Positions 46,345 to 55,931 are shown, counted from the stretch's first letter. The stretch: 64,000 nt of DNA from Actinomycetes bacterium (GCA_021846515.1 JAJZWU010000001.1:85642-149641), one strand, 5' to 3'. Notes: generated by a model from the sequence alone, not told the origin. Numbers and translations: made by a program.

Positions 46345-47496
46345 CTATTTACCTTCATCCTTCTGGTCATCGGTATCCTGATCCATCGAGTTACTCTCTA
46401 CGGCAAGATTCCATTCCTCTGCGGAAAGTGTTTCGCCGCCCTCGGCAGGGCGCCATACCATCTCTCCGGATTCATCCTCAACCCATTCGCCCTCTGCCCA
46501 TTCTCCACCTCCCTGAGGCTGCTCGAAAGTGTCATTGTCGCTTCTTATATCTACTCGCCATCCTGTCAACCTGGCCGCCAATCTGGCATTCTGGCCCTCT
46601 CTACCAATGGCCAACGATAACTGGTAGTCGTTTACGAAAACTACAGCAGATCTTTCCTCCTCATTCAACACGATCTCACGTATATGGGCAGGCTGCAGCG
46701 ATGCCTCTATGAACTTGCCGGGGTCATCTGAATAGGGAACCACATCTATACGTTCACCATGCAACTCATTTATTATCATCCTTACGCGTGATCCTCTTGT
46801 CCCCACACATGCTCCTACAGCATCAACATTTGGGTCGTTGGACGATACAGCCACCTTGGTTCTGTGCCCCGGCTCTCTGGACATTGCCCTAATCTCGACC
46901 ACGCCAGAGAGTATCTCTGGTACTTCCAACTCGAATAATCTCTTGACCAATCCTGGATGCGAGCGGCTGACGATTATTTGTGGGCCCTTTGTGGTTTTTC
47001 GCACTTCGACTATGTAGGCTTTTACCCTGGAACCGTGTTCGTAGCGTTCAAATGGCGCCTGTTCTGCGGGAGGGAGCAAAGCTTCTACCTTACCCAGGTC
47101 AAGAAGTGTCAGCCTACTGTCACTCTGCTGAACGATCCCGGTTACAATATCACCTTCACGCCCAGCATACTCATCGTATTTTTGCTCGCGCTCTACTTCC
47201 CTGATCCTCTGGGCTATCACCTGTTTAGCTGTCTGAGCTGCAATTCTACCAAAATCCTCAGGGGTGTCGTCCCACTCCCTTATGACATTTCCCTCATCGT
47301 CAAGATCCTGGCCATACACCCGAATCTCCCCAGTCTCTGAATCTATGGTGACGACAGCCTCCTCGGCAGCGCCCGGCCTTCTCTTATAGGCAGCCACAAG
47401 TGCATTCGCCAATGCCTCCATCAGAGTATCGACGGCGATGCCCTTCTCTCTGGCAAGCTGCGTCAAGGCATCCATGAACTCAAGATTATTTCTCAT
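46345..47496 (-). CDS. nusA: Transcription termination/antitermination factor NusA
   Basis: About 383 residues. NusA N-terminal domain ([31 protein letters not shown]), S1 domain ([21 protein letters not shown]) and two KH domains ([46 protein letters not shown]) are all present. The tail is acidic. ATG 47496 is chosen because AAAGGAGG lies 7 nt upstream; the start overlaps the rimP stop (TGATG). The frame extends to 47520 without support. Confidence 0.96.
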   Translation of the reverse strand: MRNNLEFMDALTQLAREKGIAVDTLMEALANALVAAYKRRPGAAEEAVVTIDSETGEIRVYGQDLDDEGNVIREWDDTPEDFGRIAAQTAKQVIAQRIREVEREQKYDEYAGREGDIVTGIVQQSDSRLTLLDLGKVEALLPPAEQAPFERYEHGSRVKAYIVEVRKTTKGPQIIVSRSHPGLVKRLFELEVPEILSGVVEIRAMSREPGHRTKVAVSSNDPNVDAVGACVGTRGSRVRMIINELHGERIDVVPYSDDPGKFIEASLQPAHIREIVLNEEERSAVVFVNDYQLSLAIGREGQNARLAARLTGWRVDIRSDNDTFEQPQGGGEWAEGEWVEDESGEMVWRPAEGGETLSAEEWNLAVESNSMDQDTDDQKDEGK

Positions 47497-48077
47497 CAGA
47501 CATCCTCCTTTGTCCCCCATTCGAGCACCGTACGAACCACAACGTCATCATCGAGCGTAACCCGCAACCTGTTGAGTTCTTCCTTGCTACCGCCATCACG
47601 ACCTGAACCTGCATTCCCCGGAAAAGATGAGTTGACCTGTTCGATGATAATGTCACTTCCTTCCACTGATAGTAGCCGACCGTATATCCTGGAGCCGCCG
47701 TCCCTATCGTCAGTATGGGCATCCTTGCTCCTATTCTTCTTGTCGGTATCTTTATTGGCCGAGCTATCTACATGTTTGCCGCGTAACTGTACACTCACCA
47801 ACAAACCAATAGCACATTCAGCCTGTTCTGGGTTGGAGACTTTACGCTCTGCACCTGGACTTGATACCTCCAACACATATGGGTTACCGTGCAATGGATC
47901 ACTGACATCCAAAAATGCAGACAAGAGATGAGATGCCTCTTCAAGGCGCTCAAGATCTACTCCACCCCTCTTATCCAGCATGACACGTAGCACACCTGGC
48001 TTTCGGTCCACCGAATAAAGCGTAAGCCCCAACGGTTTTACCGTTTGCGTTATTTCCATCTCTAAACTTCCTTCCAT
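47496..48077 (-). CDS. rimP: Ribosome maturation factor RimP
   Basis: About 193 residues. The motif LTLYSVDRKPGVLRVMLDKRGGVDLERLEEASHLLSAFLD and NPYVLEVSSPGAER are diagnostic. An insert rich in Lys/Asp (residues about 105-130) is unusual. ATG 48077 is chosen for its AAGGAGGTGAG ribosome site; the longer frame to 48230 reads through R3 copy 4 and is not coding. First gene of the nusA operon. Confidence 0.93.
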   Translation of the reverse strand: MEGSLEMEITQTVKPLGLTLYSVDRKPGVLRVMLDKRGGVDLERLEEASHLLSAFLDVSDPLHGNPYVLEVSSPGAERKVSNPEQAECAIGLLVSVQLRGKHVDSSANKDTDKKNRSKDAHTDDRDGGSRIYGRLLSVEGSDIIIEQVNSSFPGNAGSGRDGGSKEELNRLRVTLDDDVVVRTVLEWGTKEDV

Positions 48078-48108
48078 CCAACTCACCTCCTTAATCAACC
48101 TCATCATA

Positions 48109-48148
48109 CAGGGCAGCCGGGTGATGACCGCTACGGTCAAACCCAAAA
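48109..48148 (+). repeat. R3 hairpin repeat, copy 4 (short form)
   Basis: CAGGGCAGCCGGGTGATGAC and CGCTACGGTCAAACCCAAAA. It lacks about 15 bp of the middle, which leaves a clean dyad TGACCG-CTA-CGGTCA. Confidence 0.75.
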
Positions 48149-48197
48149 CAAAATCCAGATACACCTGGCATACCGGCTTAAGGTGTACCCATAAAAT

Positions 48198-48221
48198 AAG
48201 CGTGGGCTGAAACCCACGCTT
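48198..48221 (-). terminator. Hairpin upstream of rimP, terminator-like
   Basis: AAGCGTGGG and CCCACGCTT form a perfect 9-bp stem with a 6-nt loop. On the minus strand it is followed by ATTTTAT. It lies about 120 nt before rimP and could attenuate the rimP-nusA operon or end an upstream transcript. Confidence 0.45.
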
Positions 48222-48432
48222 TCGACACACTATATCCAGCCGAGCACGCCCGTACGTTTGCTTCTATGTTAGCACATAAATATATATTCGTGGTACTTGC
48301 TGTAGGCTGGTTCACCGAATCAATTGGCCAGCTCAGATAGGAGCAGGTAAAGGGCAGTTCCTCTCGTCCAGGCGACCTACAAGTGACCAAATACTCTAGT
48401 AATAACAACAATATAAGAGTAAGGTCAGGCTG

Positions 48433-48957
48433 ATGGCCATGGCAAGTAATCCGTCATGCATGGAGAATCTACCCCTGAATAAATCATCTGATAGCCCAAT
48501 TGACCGTTCCGGCTTCAATATTGGAACAAGTAACAAAGAAGGAACGCTGGAGATACTTGAATACGATGAATGCCTGCAACTTTTGAAAAGTAGCATCATA
48601 GGTAGGGTCGGCATAACAATAAATGCTCTACCGGTAATACTCCCTGTAAACTACTTATATATTAAAGGCCGCATTCTTTTTCGCACTGATCCAGGAACGA
48701 AGCTGGATGCTGCTCTGATGCATTGTGTAGTCGCATTCGAGGTGGATGGCATCGACTATGAGAAGGAGGAAGGTTGGAGCGTACTTGCCATAGGGCATGC
48801 TGAAGTAGTCGAGGATGCCTCTTTGGAGCGAGAAGCGATAGACAGAGGCATGCGACCATGGTCAGGAGGGATGAAGTCTCATACTATATCTATAACGCCC
48901 AAATTATTAAGCGGTAGAAAGATCGTTCATGAGACCTCTCCGGCAAGCCGGTTATAG
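48433..48957 (+). CDS. Pyridoxamine 5'-phosphate oxidase family protein
   Basis: 174 residues. The split-barrel flavin fold is recognised from LEYDECLQLLKSSIIGRVGITINALPVILPVNY and the VAFEVDGIDYEKEEGWSVLAIGHAEVVED block. Such proteins bind FMN, F420 or heme and reduce varied substrates. The N-terminal 35 residues are extra and polar. It is next to, not obviously linked with, the membrane protein that follows. Confidence 0.82.
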   Translation: MAMASNPSCMENLPLNKSSDSPIDRSGFNIGTSNKEGTLEILEYDECLQLLKSSIIGRVGITINALPVILPVNYLYIKGRILFRTDPGTKLDAALMHCVVAFEVDGIDYEKEEGWSVLAIGHAEVVEDASLEREAIDRGMRPWSGGMKSHTISITPKLLSGRKIVHETSPASRL

Positions 48958-49010
48958 GCAACTGTCCCTCCCGGCAGGTATACTATACAAAACCGTATTA
49001 AGCTGTACTT

Positions 49011-49832
49011 GTGGCAACAGAAGAAGATATTACACATACAAAAGATACCCTGGACGAAGATAATTCCGAGATCAAAAATAATTCGCTTCAAAATGACATG
49101 CCGGAAGTAGAGGAATATGCCCAATTCGAAGACGACATCCTGGACGAAGATGACATCCTGGATAGAAGGGATACCCTATCTGAAGAAGATACCCAAGACG
49201 ACTTCAAGCCAGCCAACCGGGCAGATACTACAACTACAACCAAGACCGGTAAAAGTACCGGTACCAATCATAGGAGATTGGACAGCACGGTCAAGCAGGC
49301 CGTCAACCGCCTCAACGACAAGGAGCGTAGGTATGGGTTCATAGCATCGGTAGTCGCCGCCATACTCTGGCTGCTACTCACTGTACCACTTCTTATCCAC
49401 CCCGCCAAACCTCACAAGGGACAGCTGGGCACTGAAGGCATAGCAATATACATGGTAGTTGGGCTACTCTTGGCTGGTATAATATTTTTTGCCTCATGGA
49501 TAAAGCGTAGGGCGTTGCTGGGTTTCGCGGTCCTATTCACTGGGTTTTCATTCGGCGGCGATCTACTATTCGCCATTCCATTCTACGCACTGGGAGCATG
49601 GCTAATCTGGAGGGCAATGAAGGTGCAGCGCGAAGCTCAGGCAGCCATGGAGGCGGCAGGATTCGCTCGCGGCAGGACAACCAGGACCAGGGAACCTCTC
49701 TTCTCCCGCTCATCCAAGCGCGCAGAACGCCAGCAGGCAAAGGCATCGGCAACTCGCACAATCCCAGCAGCTTCAAAGCGCTACACTCCACCTCGATCAG
49801 CCGTGAAAACTTCAAAACGTCGCGGTAAGTGA
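49011..49832 (+). CDS. Hypothetical membrane protein
   Basis: 273 residues; family not recognised. The first 90 residues are acidic, with repeats of DILDEDDILD type. Four hydrophobic segments follow (from about residues 115, 145, 170 and 185), then a basic C-terminal tail of about 65 residues with many Arg/Lys. The opposite charges at the two ends suggest a cytoplasmic acidic head and a nucleic-acid- or membrane-binding tail. GTG start; TAAGCT 6 nt upstream may be a -10 box. Confidence 0.65.
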   Translation: MATEEDITHTKDTLDEDNSEIKNNSLQNDMPEVEEYAQFEDDILDEDDILDRRDTLSEEDTQDDFKPANRADTTTTTKTGKSTGTNHRRLDSTVKQAVNRLNDKERRYGFIASVVAAILWLLLTVPLLIHPAKPHKGQLGTEGIAIYMVVGLLLAGIIFFASWIKRRALLGFAVLFTGFSFGGDLLFAIPFYALGAWLIWRAMKVQREAQAAMEAAGFARGRTTRTREPLFSRSSKRAERQQAKASATRTIPAASKRYTPPRSAVKTSKRRGK

Positions 49833-49843
49833 TATGATGCGAG

Positions 49844-49917
49844 TGGGCGCTAGAGGACTCGAACCTCCGACCTCAGCCGTGTGAAGGCTGCGCTCTAACC
49901 AACTGAGCTAAGCGCCC
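49844..49917 (-). tRNA. tRNA-Val (CAC)
   Basis: A complete cloverleaf on the minus strand. The acceptor pairs GGGCGCT with AGCGCCC, D-stem GCTC/GAGC, anticodon stem CAGCC/GGCTG with loop TTCACAC (anticodon CAC), and T-loop TTCGAGT. The discriminator base is A; CCA is not encoded. It reads GTG valine codons. Confidence 0.95.
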
Positions 49918-50032
49918 GTACAAAGCATGTCACCGCCATGCAACTATATACTATCTTATGATCGGTGGTGCTTGAATCATCCACTATCAGACAGCACCAG
50001 ACACCTCCATAACGGCTAAAATATTCCCGCAC

Positions 50033-50061
50033 TTGACTTAATCATCAAATAATGATATAAT
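50033..50061 (+). promoter_or_regulatory. Consensus promoter for surface protein
   Basis: TTGACT (50033-50038), a 17-nt spacer and TATAAT (50056-50061). This gives a leader of about 45 nt ending in the AAAGGGG ribosome site. Together with the monooxygenase promoter it is the best in the window and suggests high expression. Confidence 0.78.
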
Positions 50062-50112
50062 TACTTACCTGTAATGTAATAGAAGATTGTACGACCGAAA
50101 GGGGATCGCATA

Positions 50113-51153
50113 ATGATAAAGGATATTGACCGTATACAGGATGGGAGCATTAGCTCTCCATCAAAACATACAAGACTGCGAGCTTGGGTAGAGAGTCGCC
50201 CAAGGACAGGCATAGTCAGAAGGTTCGGCATGGTCTTGCTGGCAGTTGCCACATCGGTTCTGGCGCTAGTTGCCTCTGCTGTAAGCGCAGGACCGGCATT
50301 TGCCCAGTCCTCCAGTTGCTCGAGTTCGGGCGCTTTCTGTATGGCGGTGACAAACGGATCGATATCTATAGCCGTGAGCACCTTTACTATACCGTTTTCG
50401 GGGCTTTCAGGAAGTGTTGACGGAACTTACTATTCAGGAACCAATAGTGCAGGCGACAACCTCGAGTTTCCGACCAGTGGAATGACATTCAACCAGATTA
50501 CCAATCCCACCCTTACCTTGCTTGGAAGCAGCATCCACACAGTGGGAACAGTGTCGCTAAAGCCGACTCAGCCTGCATATGCTTATTTCAATCCATCATC
50601 TGGTGCAATATCAAACATGACCCTGACAGCAGATATAGTAATCAATCTTACTTCACCTATTCAGATTACTAACTGCTCGTTGCCACAGACAATTAGCGGA
50701 TTCAGCGGTACCGAGAGTGGAGGCAAGGGAACCATCACCGGCCATATCTCTGAGCAGGTATCAAGCTTTTTGGCTTTGGTCAAGCAGTACTGCCCCTCAC
50801 TAACCAGCCTACTCAGTACGGTAGGTACGACGGGTACAGCTACAGCTACAGTTACCCTGCCATTCGCTATGACGCCGGCAACCCCAACTGCTGTAGCGGG
50901 TAGTCCTTCTGCTACTTCTACCACACCGACTTCTACCACACCGACTTCTACTACGCCAAGCACCACGTCGACAAGCACCACAACGCCGACCTCCACTACA
51001 ACCGCTTCTACCCCAACCACTTCGACCGGTAAGCCATGGTCTGGATGGACATGGTGGCTGCTCGATGGGTTGGTCGCACTTGCCGGTATCAGCTTGTTGT
51101 TCGGCATGGGAATGAGGCGCAGGCACAGAGTTGCCCATGTGCGCCAAGGATAA
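50113..51153 (+). CDS. Secreted surface protein with Thr/Ser/Pro stalk
   Basis: 346 residues. A long signal peptide ends near AFA-QS (cleavage about residue 64). A beta-rich middle domain with two Cys pairs follows. Residues about 265-310 are a Thr/Ser/Pro stalk with TSTTP repeats. The C-terminus is GKPWSGW, a membrane helix and a basic tail MRRRHR. That layout is of a wall-anchored protein, but no LPxTG is present; STGKPW could be a variant signal. The sortase gene follows, so it is the likely substrate. Function of the middle domain unknown. Confidence 0.75.
   Translation: MIKDIDRIQDGSISSPSKHTRLRAWVESRPRTGIVRRFGMVLLAVATSVLALVASAVSAGPAFAQSSSCSSSGAFCMAVTNGSISIAVSTFTIPFSGLSGSVDGTYYSGTNSAGDNLEFPTSGMTFNQITNPTLTLLGSSIHTVGTVSLKPTQPAYAYFNPSSGAISNMTLTADIVINLTSPIQITNCSLPQTISGFSGTESGGKGTITGHISEQVSSFLALVKQYCPSLTSLLSTVGTTGTATATVTLPFAMTPATPTAVAGSPSATSTTPTSTTPTSTTPSTTSTSTTTPTSTTTASTPTTSTGKPWSGWTWWLLDGLVALAGISLLFGMGMRRRHRVAHVRQG
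50915..50959. repeat. 15-bp tandem repeat encoding TSTTP
   Basis: ACTTCTACCACACCG occurs twice exactly and a third time with changes. It forms the start of the surface protein stalk. Confidence 0.85.
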
Positions 51154-51204
51154 CAACTCCGGAGGTCTTTAGCTACGCAGGAGCTACATGTAAAACATAA
51201 GGGG

Positions 51205-52314
51205 TTGCATTTAGCGAAAAAGCGTCGTTCTGTGTGGACGACGCTTTTTCGTCTTATAGGCGTACTGCTTATCGCTATTGCTATAGCAGGAATAGCATAT
51301 CCTCTCTGGTGGAATCATCGTTCAGCCGCAGTCGGCGACAAATTGATAAAGCATGAACAAGACGTAATACGTCAGGTTGCCGCCTCGCCGTCAGTTGCCA
51401 AACAGGTGTGTTCAGCATCTACCGATGCCACAAAAGCTGCCATCAACCATACCCCGCAGAATGCTGTAGCAGGCCTGCTTGAAGCACCAACCATCCATCT
51501 GATTGCACCGGTACAGCACGGCAGCTCAAATGGCACACTTGCCGTTGCCGTAGGCCATGATGCCTCTACCAGTTGGCCGGCGCCAAAAAAGACCAGTATA
51601 TTCCTGGCGCATGATGTATCTTGGTTCTCCAATATCAATCATCTGGCAACCGGTGATACCGTGCTATGGCGCCAGCCATGCTCTACCACTGTATACAAGG
51701 TAGTAAGGAGTCTTATACGCCACCCCGGGCAGCCACTACCCACCTATTCAAATGGCACCATAATGCTGGTCACCTGCTACCCTACAAATGCGCTGTGGTA
51801 TACCCCCGATCGATATGTAGTCATTGCCGAATACGCCGGCACTACAAGGACAGCATATCCCGCCACTGCATCAGGCGCCTCCTCTCCGCCTGCACCGGCG
51901 GCGAACCCACCGGAGATACCATTCCTCGCCCTACCACCCAGCCTTGCAGCTACCGGAGTTACGCTTCAAGATAATGAAGTCCTACTTGGCCAACTGCACA
52001 TACAGGGCAATCCGAGCGCCAGCATCAAGCAATCGCCAATACCACTCGACGTATCCAATCTTGGGATCGAACTATATTTTGCAGCAATGCATGCAGCAGC
52101 ACATTACAGTACCAACCCCACATGGTGGAATGACATTGCACCGCAGGTAGCAAATCATGCACCGTGGCCGAATACCGCCCCCCTGAATGTGACTGAGCAG
52201 ATAAACGGAAACGACATAACAAGCATGTCTCTGTGCTCACCGGCAAAGACAGTGACAGAAAGCGTCGTATCACAGATGATTGTAATTACCTCAGTAGGAC
52301 CTGGCTGCTCTTGA
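51205..52314 (+). CDS. Sortase with C-terminal extension
   Basis: 369 residues. A basic N-terminus and one membrane helix (residues 14-34) anchor it in the membrane. The sortase domain spans about 93-210 with likely catalytic His136 (FLAHDVSWF), Cys191 (VTCYP) and Arg203 (TPDRYVV). It cleaves a sorting signal and joins the protein to the wall. About 150 further residues form an unusual C-terminal extension. TTG 51205 is the longest start; the AAGGGG site is very close, and codons 4-16 form a terminator-like hairpin, so a later start (GTG 51232) is possible. It overlaps the convergent ispG gene by 24 bp. Confidence 0.82.
   Translation: MHLAKKRRSVWTTLFRLIGVLLIAIAIAGIAYPLWWNHRSAAVGDKLIKHEQDVIRQVAASPSVAKQVCSASTDATKAAINHTPQNAVAGLLEAPTIHLIAPVQHGSSNGTLAVAVGHDASTSWPAPKKTSIFLAHDVSWFSNINHLATGDTVLWRQPCSTTVYKVVRSLIRHPGQPLPTYSNGTIMLVTCYPTNALWYTPDRYVVIAEYAGTTRTAYPATASGASSPPAPAANPPEIPFLALPPSLAATGVTLQDNEVLLGQLHIQGNPSASIKQSPIPLDVSNLGIELYFAAMHAAAHYSTNPTWWNDIAPQVANHAPWPNTAPLNVTEQINGNDITSMSLCSPAKTVTESVVSQMIVITSVGPGCS
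51215..51251 (+). terminator. Intrinsic-terminator-like hairpin in sortase 5' codons
   Basis: CGAAAAAGCGTCGT pairs perfectly with ACGACGCTTTTTCG (14 bp) around a 9-nt loop. The GC part followed by TTTTT has the form of an intrinsic terminator for the surface protein gene, 62 nt after its stop, yet lies inside the sortase frame. Confidence 0.7.
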
Positions 52315-53457
52315 GTCCTGCTCCGCCAGGCGTTCTGCATCTGCATCAGCTGCCGCCAGCCTGGCCTCTACCCCCTCAGCCATTAACTTCTCTGCCTCGT
52401 CAACCAGCGCCTCGACCATCTCATCTTCCGGCACCACCCTGACTATCTTGCCCCTGATAAACAGATGACCACGATGCCTGCCAGCGGCTATACCCAGATC
52501 CGCTCCTCTTGCTTCCCCAGGACCATTCACCACGCATCCCATCACGGCAACCTGCAACGGAATGGACCGTTTGGCCAATTCGGCCTCTGCCGCCTTGGCG
52601 ATAGCTATGACATCTACCTCTGCCCTTCCGCATGACGGGCAGGCAATGAGGTCTACGCTCTTTCTCTTTCTCAGACCCATCGATTCAAGCAATATCCTGC
52701 CTGCTTTCGCCTCCTCCACTGGATCGGCAGTGAGCGAATAACGTATCGTATCTCCTATCCCCTCGGCCAGCAGAGTAGCTATACCTGCTGTGGTCTTTAT
52801 CATTCCGGCAGGAAGAGGGCCTGCTTCGGTCACTCCCAAGTGTAACGGATTGTCAAATGTCTCAGAAGCCAGACGATACGCGTTAATCATAAGCATAACG
52901 TTTGAAGCTTTGACAGATATCTTTACGTCCTCGAAGCCCACCTCATGCAACATTTCGAGTTCCATCCTGGCAGACTCGACCAATGCCTCCGGAGTTGGCT
53001 TACCGTAGCGTTTTAACAGATCAGGATGGAGGGAACCGGCATTTACACCGATACGGATTGGTATTGCGTGATCTTTTGCCTCCCGTGCTACCAACTTTAT
53101 CTCCTCCGGCTTTCTAAGGTTACCGGGATTAAGCCTGAGACCATTCACTCCTGCTTCAATGGCGGCCATGGCCATTTCATAGTGAAAATGTACATCAGCA
53201 ATAATGGGAACCGGGGAGCGAGGCACTATTTTAGCCAGTCCCTCGGCGGCTTGTTCCTCGTTGCAGGTACATCTGACTATGTCTGCGCCGGCACCGGCCA
53301 ACTCGTATATCTGCGCCAAAGTAGCCTCTACATCCGCCGTCTTCGTAGTAGTCATTGACTGTACAGATACAGGGGCATCACCTCCTATAGCGACATTTCC
53401 TACCTGGATCTGCCTTGTCCTCTTACGAACTGGAAGTAATCTTTCATCAATCTTCAT
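52291..53457 (-). CDS. ispG: 4-hydroxy-3-methylbut-2-enyl diphosphate synthase
   Basis: 388 residues (GcpE). The [4Fe-4S] Cys ligands lie in CPSCGRAEVD and GCVVNGPGEA. It acts in the MEP isoprenoid pathway, reducing the cyclodiphosphate ring with ferredoxin or flavodoxin. AAAGGTAT precedes the ATG. It forms a run with rseP and dxr (gaps of 13 and 56 bp), uniting two MEP enzymes. Confidence 0.96.
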   Translation of the reverse strand: MKIDERLLPVRKRTRQIQVGNVAIGGDAPVSVQSMTTTKTADVEATLAQIYELAGAGADIVRCTCNEEQAAEGLAKIVPRSPVPIIADVHFHYEMAMAAIEAGVNGLRLNPGNLRKPEEIKLVAREAKDHAIPIRIGVNAGSLHPDLLKRYGKPTPEALVESARMELEMLHEVGFEDVKISVKASNVMLMINAYRLASETFDNPLHLGVTEAGPLPAGMIKTTAGIATLLAEGIGDTIRYSLTADPVEEAKAGRILLESMGLRKRKSVDLIACPSCGRAEVDVIAIAKAAEAELAKRSIPLQVAVMGCVVNGPGEARGADLGIAAGRHRGHLFIRGKIVRVVPEDEMVEALVDEAEKLMAEGVEARLAAADADAERLAEQDSRAARSY

Positions 53458-53470
53458 TGGCTAATACCTT

Positions 53471-54700
53471 TCAACTAAACGGATTCACTACCGGATGAAC
53501 GATATCGAGATAAAATGACGTTACAAAGAGCACTATGAGTAAGCTGAGCACGACATAAGTGGCCGGAAGCAGTTTCCTGATATCGGCATGGTAGGCTCTA
53601 CCCTTTCTGCTGCGTATCCTCTCATAAATAGCTATCACGACATGGCCACCGTCCAACGGCAGCATCGGGAAGAGGTTGATGATACCGACAAAGACGTTTA
53701 TAGATATGAGTACTATAAGTAGGTCACCTATACCTGCTTTGGCTGCCTGTGCGGCGGTAACGACAGCGCCATATATCGACTCTGGACGGTTACCTGTCTT
53801 TGCGGCTTTGGCGGCTGCCCTCGAACTTGCAAGGTCATGAAAGTAAGATGTAATCCCGTGAATAGAGAATATATGAGCCATTGCACCAACACTCAACGAA
53901 ACCACTCGCGAGAAGTCTTCACCTGCAGAGACCACCCCTGACAGTATACCGGATTTCACCGTAGGGGTAGTCAACAATACTCCAATCCTGCCTTCCACCT
54001 TACCGTCTACTCGCACAGGCACCGGTACCACGTAATATGTCCTCGTCGCTCCATTGCGCTCGGCGGTAAGGCTGACCCTGTGACCGGCGTTTGATTCAAT
54101 TATATTGGCAAGCTGGGTAAAGCCGATAATGTGCTGTCCGTTTGCTGACGTAATGACATCACCTGCTCGCAGGCCGGCTTGAGATGCCGGATCGTAGCCC
54201 TTTGACACGGGTACAAAACTACTGATCTGCGCTCCGCTATTGCCGGGCACTCCAATAAAGACCACCAGCGCCCATAACATGATAAACGCCATTATCCCGT
54301 GCATGGTCGATCCTGCAACACCTACCGCAAAGCGGCTACGAAACGGCTTTGATCTGTATGTGCGCTGTTCGTCCTCTTCCGGTACCTCATCCATGTTGGT
54401 CATGCCAATTATCTTTACGTATCCACCAAGTGGTAGGAGTTTGATTCCATAGGTGGTTTCACCACGCTTGATCGACCATAGCTTGGGACCGAAACCGAAA
54501 AAGTACTCTGTTACCTTCATGCCACTTAGCTTTGCAGCAATGAAATGACCCAACTCATGGATCATCACCATTAAGACTATTGCTGCAACTACTAAGAGAA
54601 TATAACCTCCATGCAAGACTATTGCTCCAACTACTATTACAGCAAGCGCTATCGCCAGCTCTATAAGCGAATATCTGGAAGCTTGGATCTCCTCATCCAT
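53471..54700 (-). CDS. rseP: Site-2 protease, M50 family (RseP-like)
   Basis: 409 residues. Zinc motif HELGH in MVMIHELGHFIAAKLSG, PDZ domain near 170-240 (GDVITSANGQHIIGFTQLANIIE) and the second metal motif NLFPMLPLDGGHV. It cleaves membrane-embedded regulators, such as anti-sigma factors, inside the bilayer. Its place between dxr and ispG is the usual actinobacterial order. Confidence 0.92.
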   Translation of the reverse strand: MDEEIQASRYSLIELAIALAVIVVGAIVLHGGYILLVVAAIVLMVMIHELGHFIAAKLSGMKVTEYFFGFGPKLWSIKRGETTYGIKLLPLGGYVKIIGMTNMDEVPEEDEQRTYRSKPFRSRFAVGVAGSTMHGIMAFIMLWALVVFIGVPGNSGAQISSFVPVSKGYDPASQAGLRAGDVITSANGQHIIGFTQLANIIESNAGHRVSLTAERNGATRTYYVVPVPVRVDGKVEGRIGVLLTTPTVKSGILSGVVSAGEDFSRVVSLSVGAMAHIFSIHGITSYFHDLASSRAAAKAAKTGNRPESIYGAVVTAAQAAKAGIGDLLIVLISINVFVGIINLFPMLPLDGGHVVIAIYERIRSRKGRAYHADIRKLLPATYVVLSLLIVLFVTSFYLDIVHPVVNPFS

Positions 54701-54756
54701 AATTAACTATTGTCGCACATATTTAAGCCCCTGAAACTGCACCCATTCACCCGACA

Positions 54757-55914
54757 TCAGGCGGCCAAGTGATCGGCAATTCTTCTGGCTTCCCGGCGGG
54801 CAAGCTCATCCTCACGCTCTACCTCCTCTATGCTGTCCAGCTTCTTCCCTTCGCAGGACTCTACCGTGCCACTAACTATATCTGCTATGGATCGCCACGG
54901 GAGGGATCCCTCAAGAAACAGCTCTACCGCCACCTCGTTTGCGGCATTCAGCCACGCAGGGTATGACCCACCCAATCTGCCTGCCTCCTCTGCTACGGCA
55001 AGGCAACGGAATAATTCCCTATCGGGCAAATCAAAATCCAGTTTCTTCAATGCCGTCCAATCGATCTTCCCGTAGGCAACAGGCATTCTCTCCGGATAGC
55101 CAAGTGCATATCCTATAGGCAACCTCATATCAGGATTCGACATCTGCGCTATCGTAGCACCATCTACAAATTCAACCATTGAGTGCACTATAGACTGTGG
55201 ATGTATAACCACCTCTATCTTGTCGTAATCAATACCAAACAATATATGAGCTTCTATCACTTCAAGGCCCTTGTTCATGAGAGTAGAGGAATCCACAGTA
55301 ATCTTTGACCCCATAACCCAGTTGGGATGATTAAGAGCCTGCGCAACGGTTACATTAGAGAGCTGCTCCGAGGTAAACCCCCTAAAGGGGCCGCCGGAAG
55401 ATGTAATAATTAGCCTGGACACTTCATCGGCGCCTGTCGATGATCTCATACATTGCTGGATGGCGCAGTGCTCGGAATCCACCGGGGTGATCTCTCCGGT
55501 TCCTCCGTCCAAGATGTCTCTGACCAGATCGCCACCGGCCACAAGCGACTCCTTATTGGCCAGCGCCAACCGCTTACCGGCCTGAAGAGCTGCAACCGTA
55601 ATCTGCAGACCGGCAAAACCTACCACAGCGTTCAGCACTACATCACCGGCCATAACGGCATCGGCCAACCCCGATGCACCCACCTCCATAGATGTCCCCT
55701 GCGGCAGCTCCCGGGAAAGATGGGATGCCATGCCAGGATCGCCTATGACGACAATTTCAGGATGCAGCTCATGCGCCTGCATTGCCAAGGTTTCCCAATC
55801 ACTGCGAGCAGACATGGCCACCACTTGAAACCGACCCCTGCTGCTCTTCACTACATCCACAGCCTGCCTACCTATAGATCCGGTCGATCCCATAATGGAT
55901 ATTTTTTTAGGCAC
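54757..55914 (-). CDS. dxr: 1-deoxy-D-xylulose-5-phosphate reductoisomerase
   Basis: 385 residues. NADPH motif GSTGSIGRQAVDVV, metal-binding SEHCAIQQCM and STLMNKGLEVIEAHILF are all intact. It makes MEP from DXP, the committed step of the isoprenoid pathway. GTG start with GGAAAG 5 nt upstream. 17 bp after cdsA. Confidence 0.96.
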   Translation of the reverse strand: MPKKISIMGSTGSIGRQAVDVVKSSRGRFQVVAMSARSDWETLAMQAHELHPEIVVIGDPGMASHLSRELPQGTSMEVGASGLADAVMAGDVVLNAVVGFAGLQITVAALQAGKRLALANKESLVAGGDLVRDILDGGTGEITPVDSEHCAIQQCMRSSTGADEVSRLIITSSGGPFRGFTSEQLSNVTVAQALNHPNWVMGSKITVDSSTLMNKGLEVIEAHILFGIDYDKIEVVIHPQSIVHSMVEFVDGATIAQMSNPDMRLPIGYALGYPERMPVAYGKIDWTALKKLDFDLPDRELFRCLAVAEEAGRLGGSYPAWLNAANEVAVELFLEGSLPWRSIADIVSGTVESCEGKKLDSIEEVEREDELARREARRIADHLAA

Positions 55915-55931
55915 TTTGTCTTTCCATGAGC

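Larger units (their letters stand above)
48078..48432. other. Divergent intergenic region, 355 bp
   Basis: It carries R3 copy 4 close to rimP and a 9-bp-stem hairpin in the middle. No tRNA or small gene was found. Confidence 0.6.

Noticed and set aside
48078..48230. Longer N-terminus for RimP
   Set aside because: It would translate an R3 repeat and a hairpin; the strong ribosome site is at 48077.
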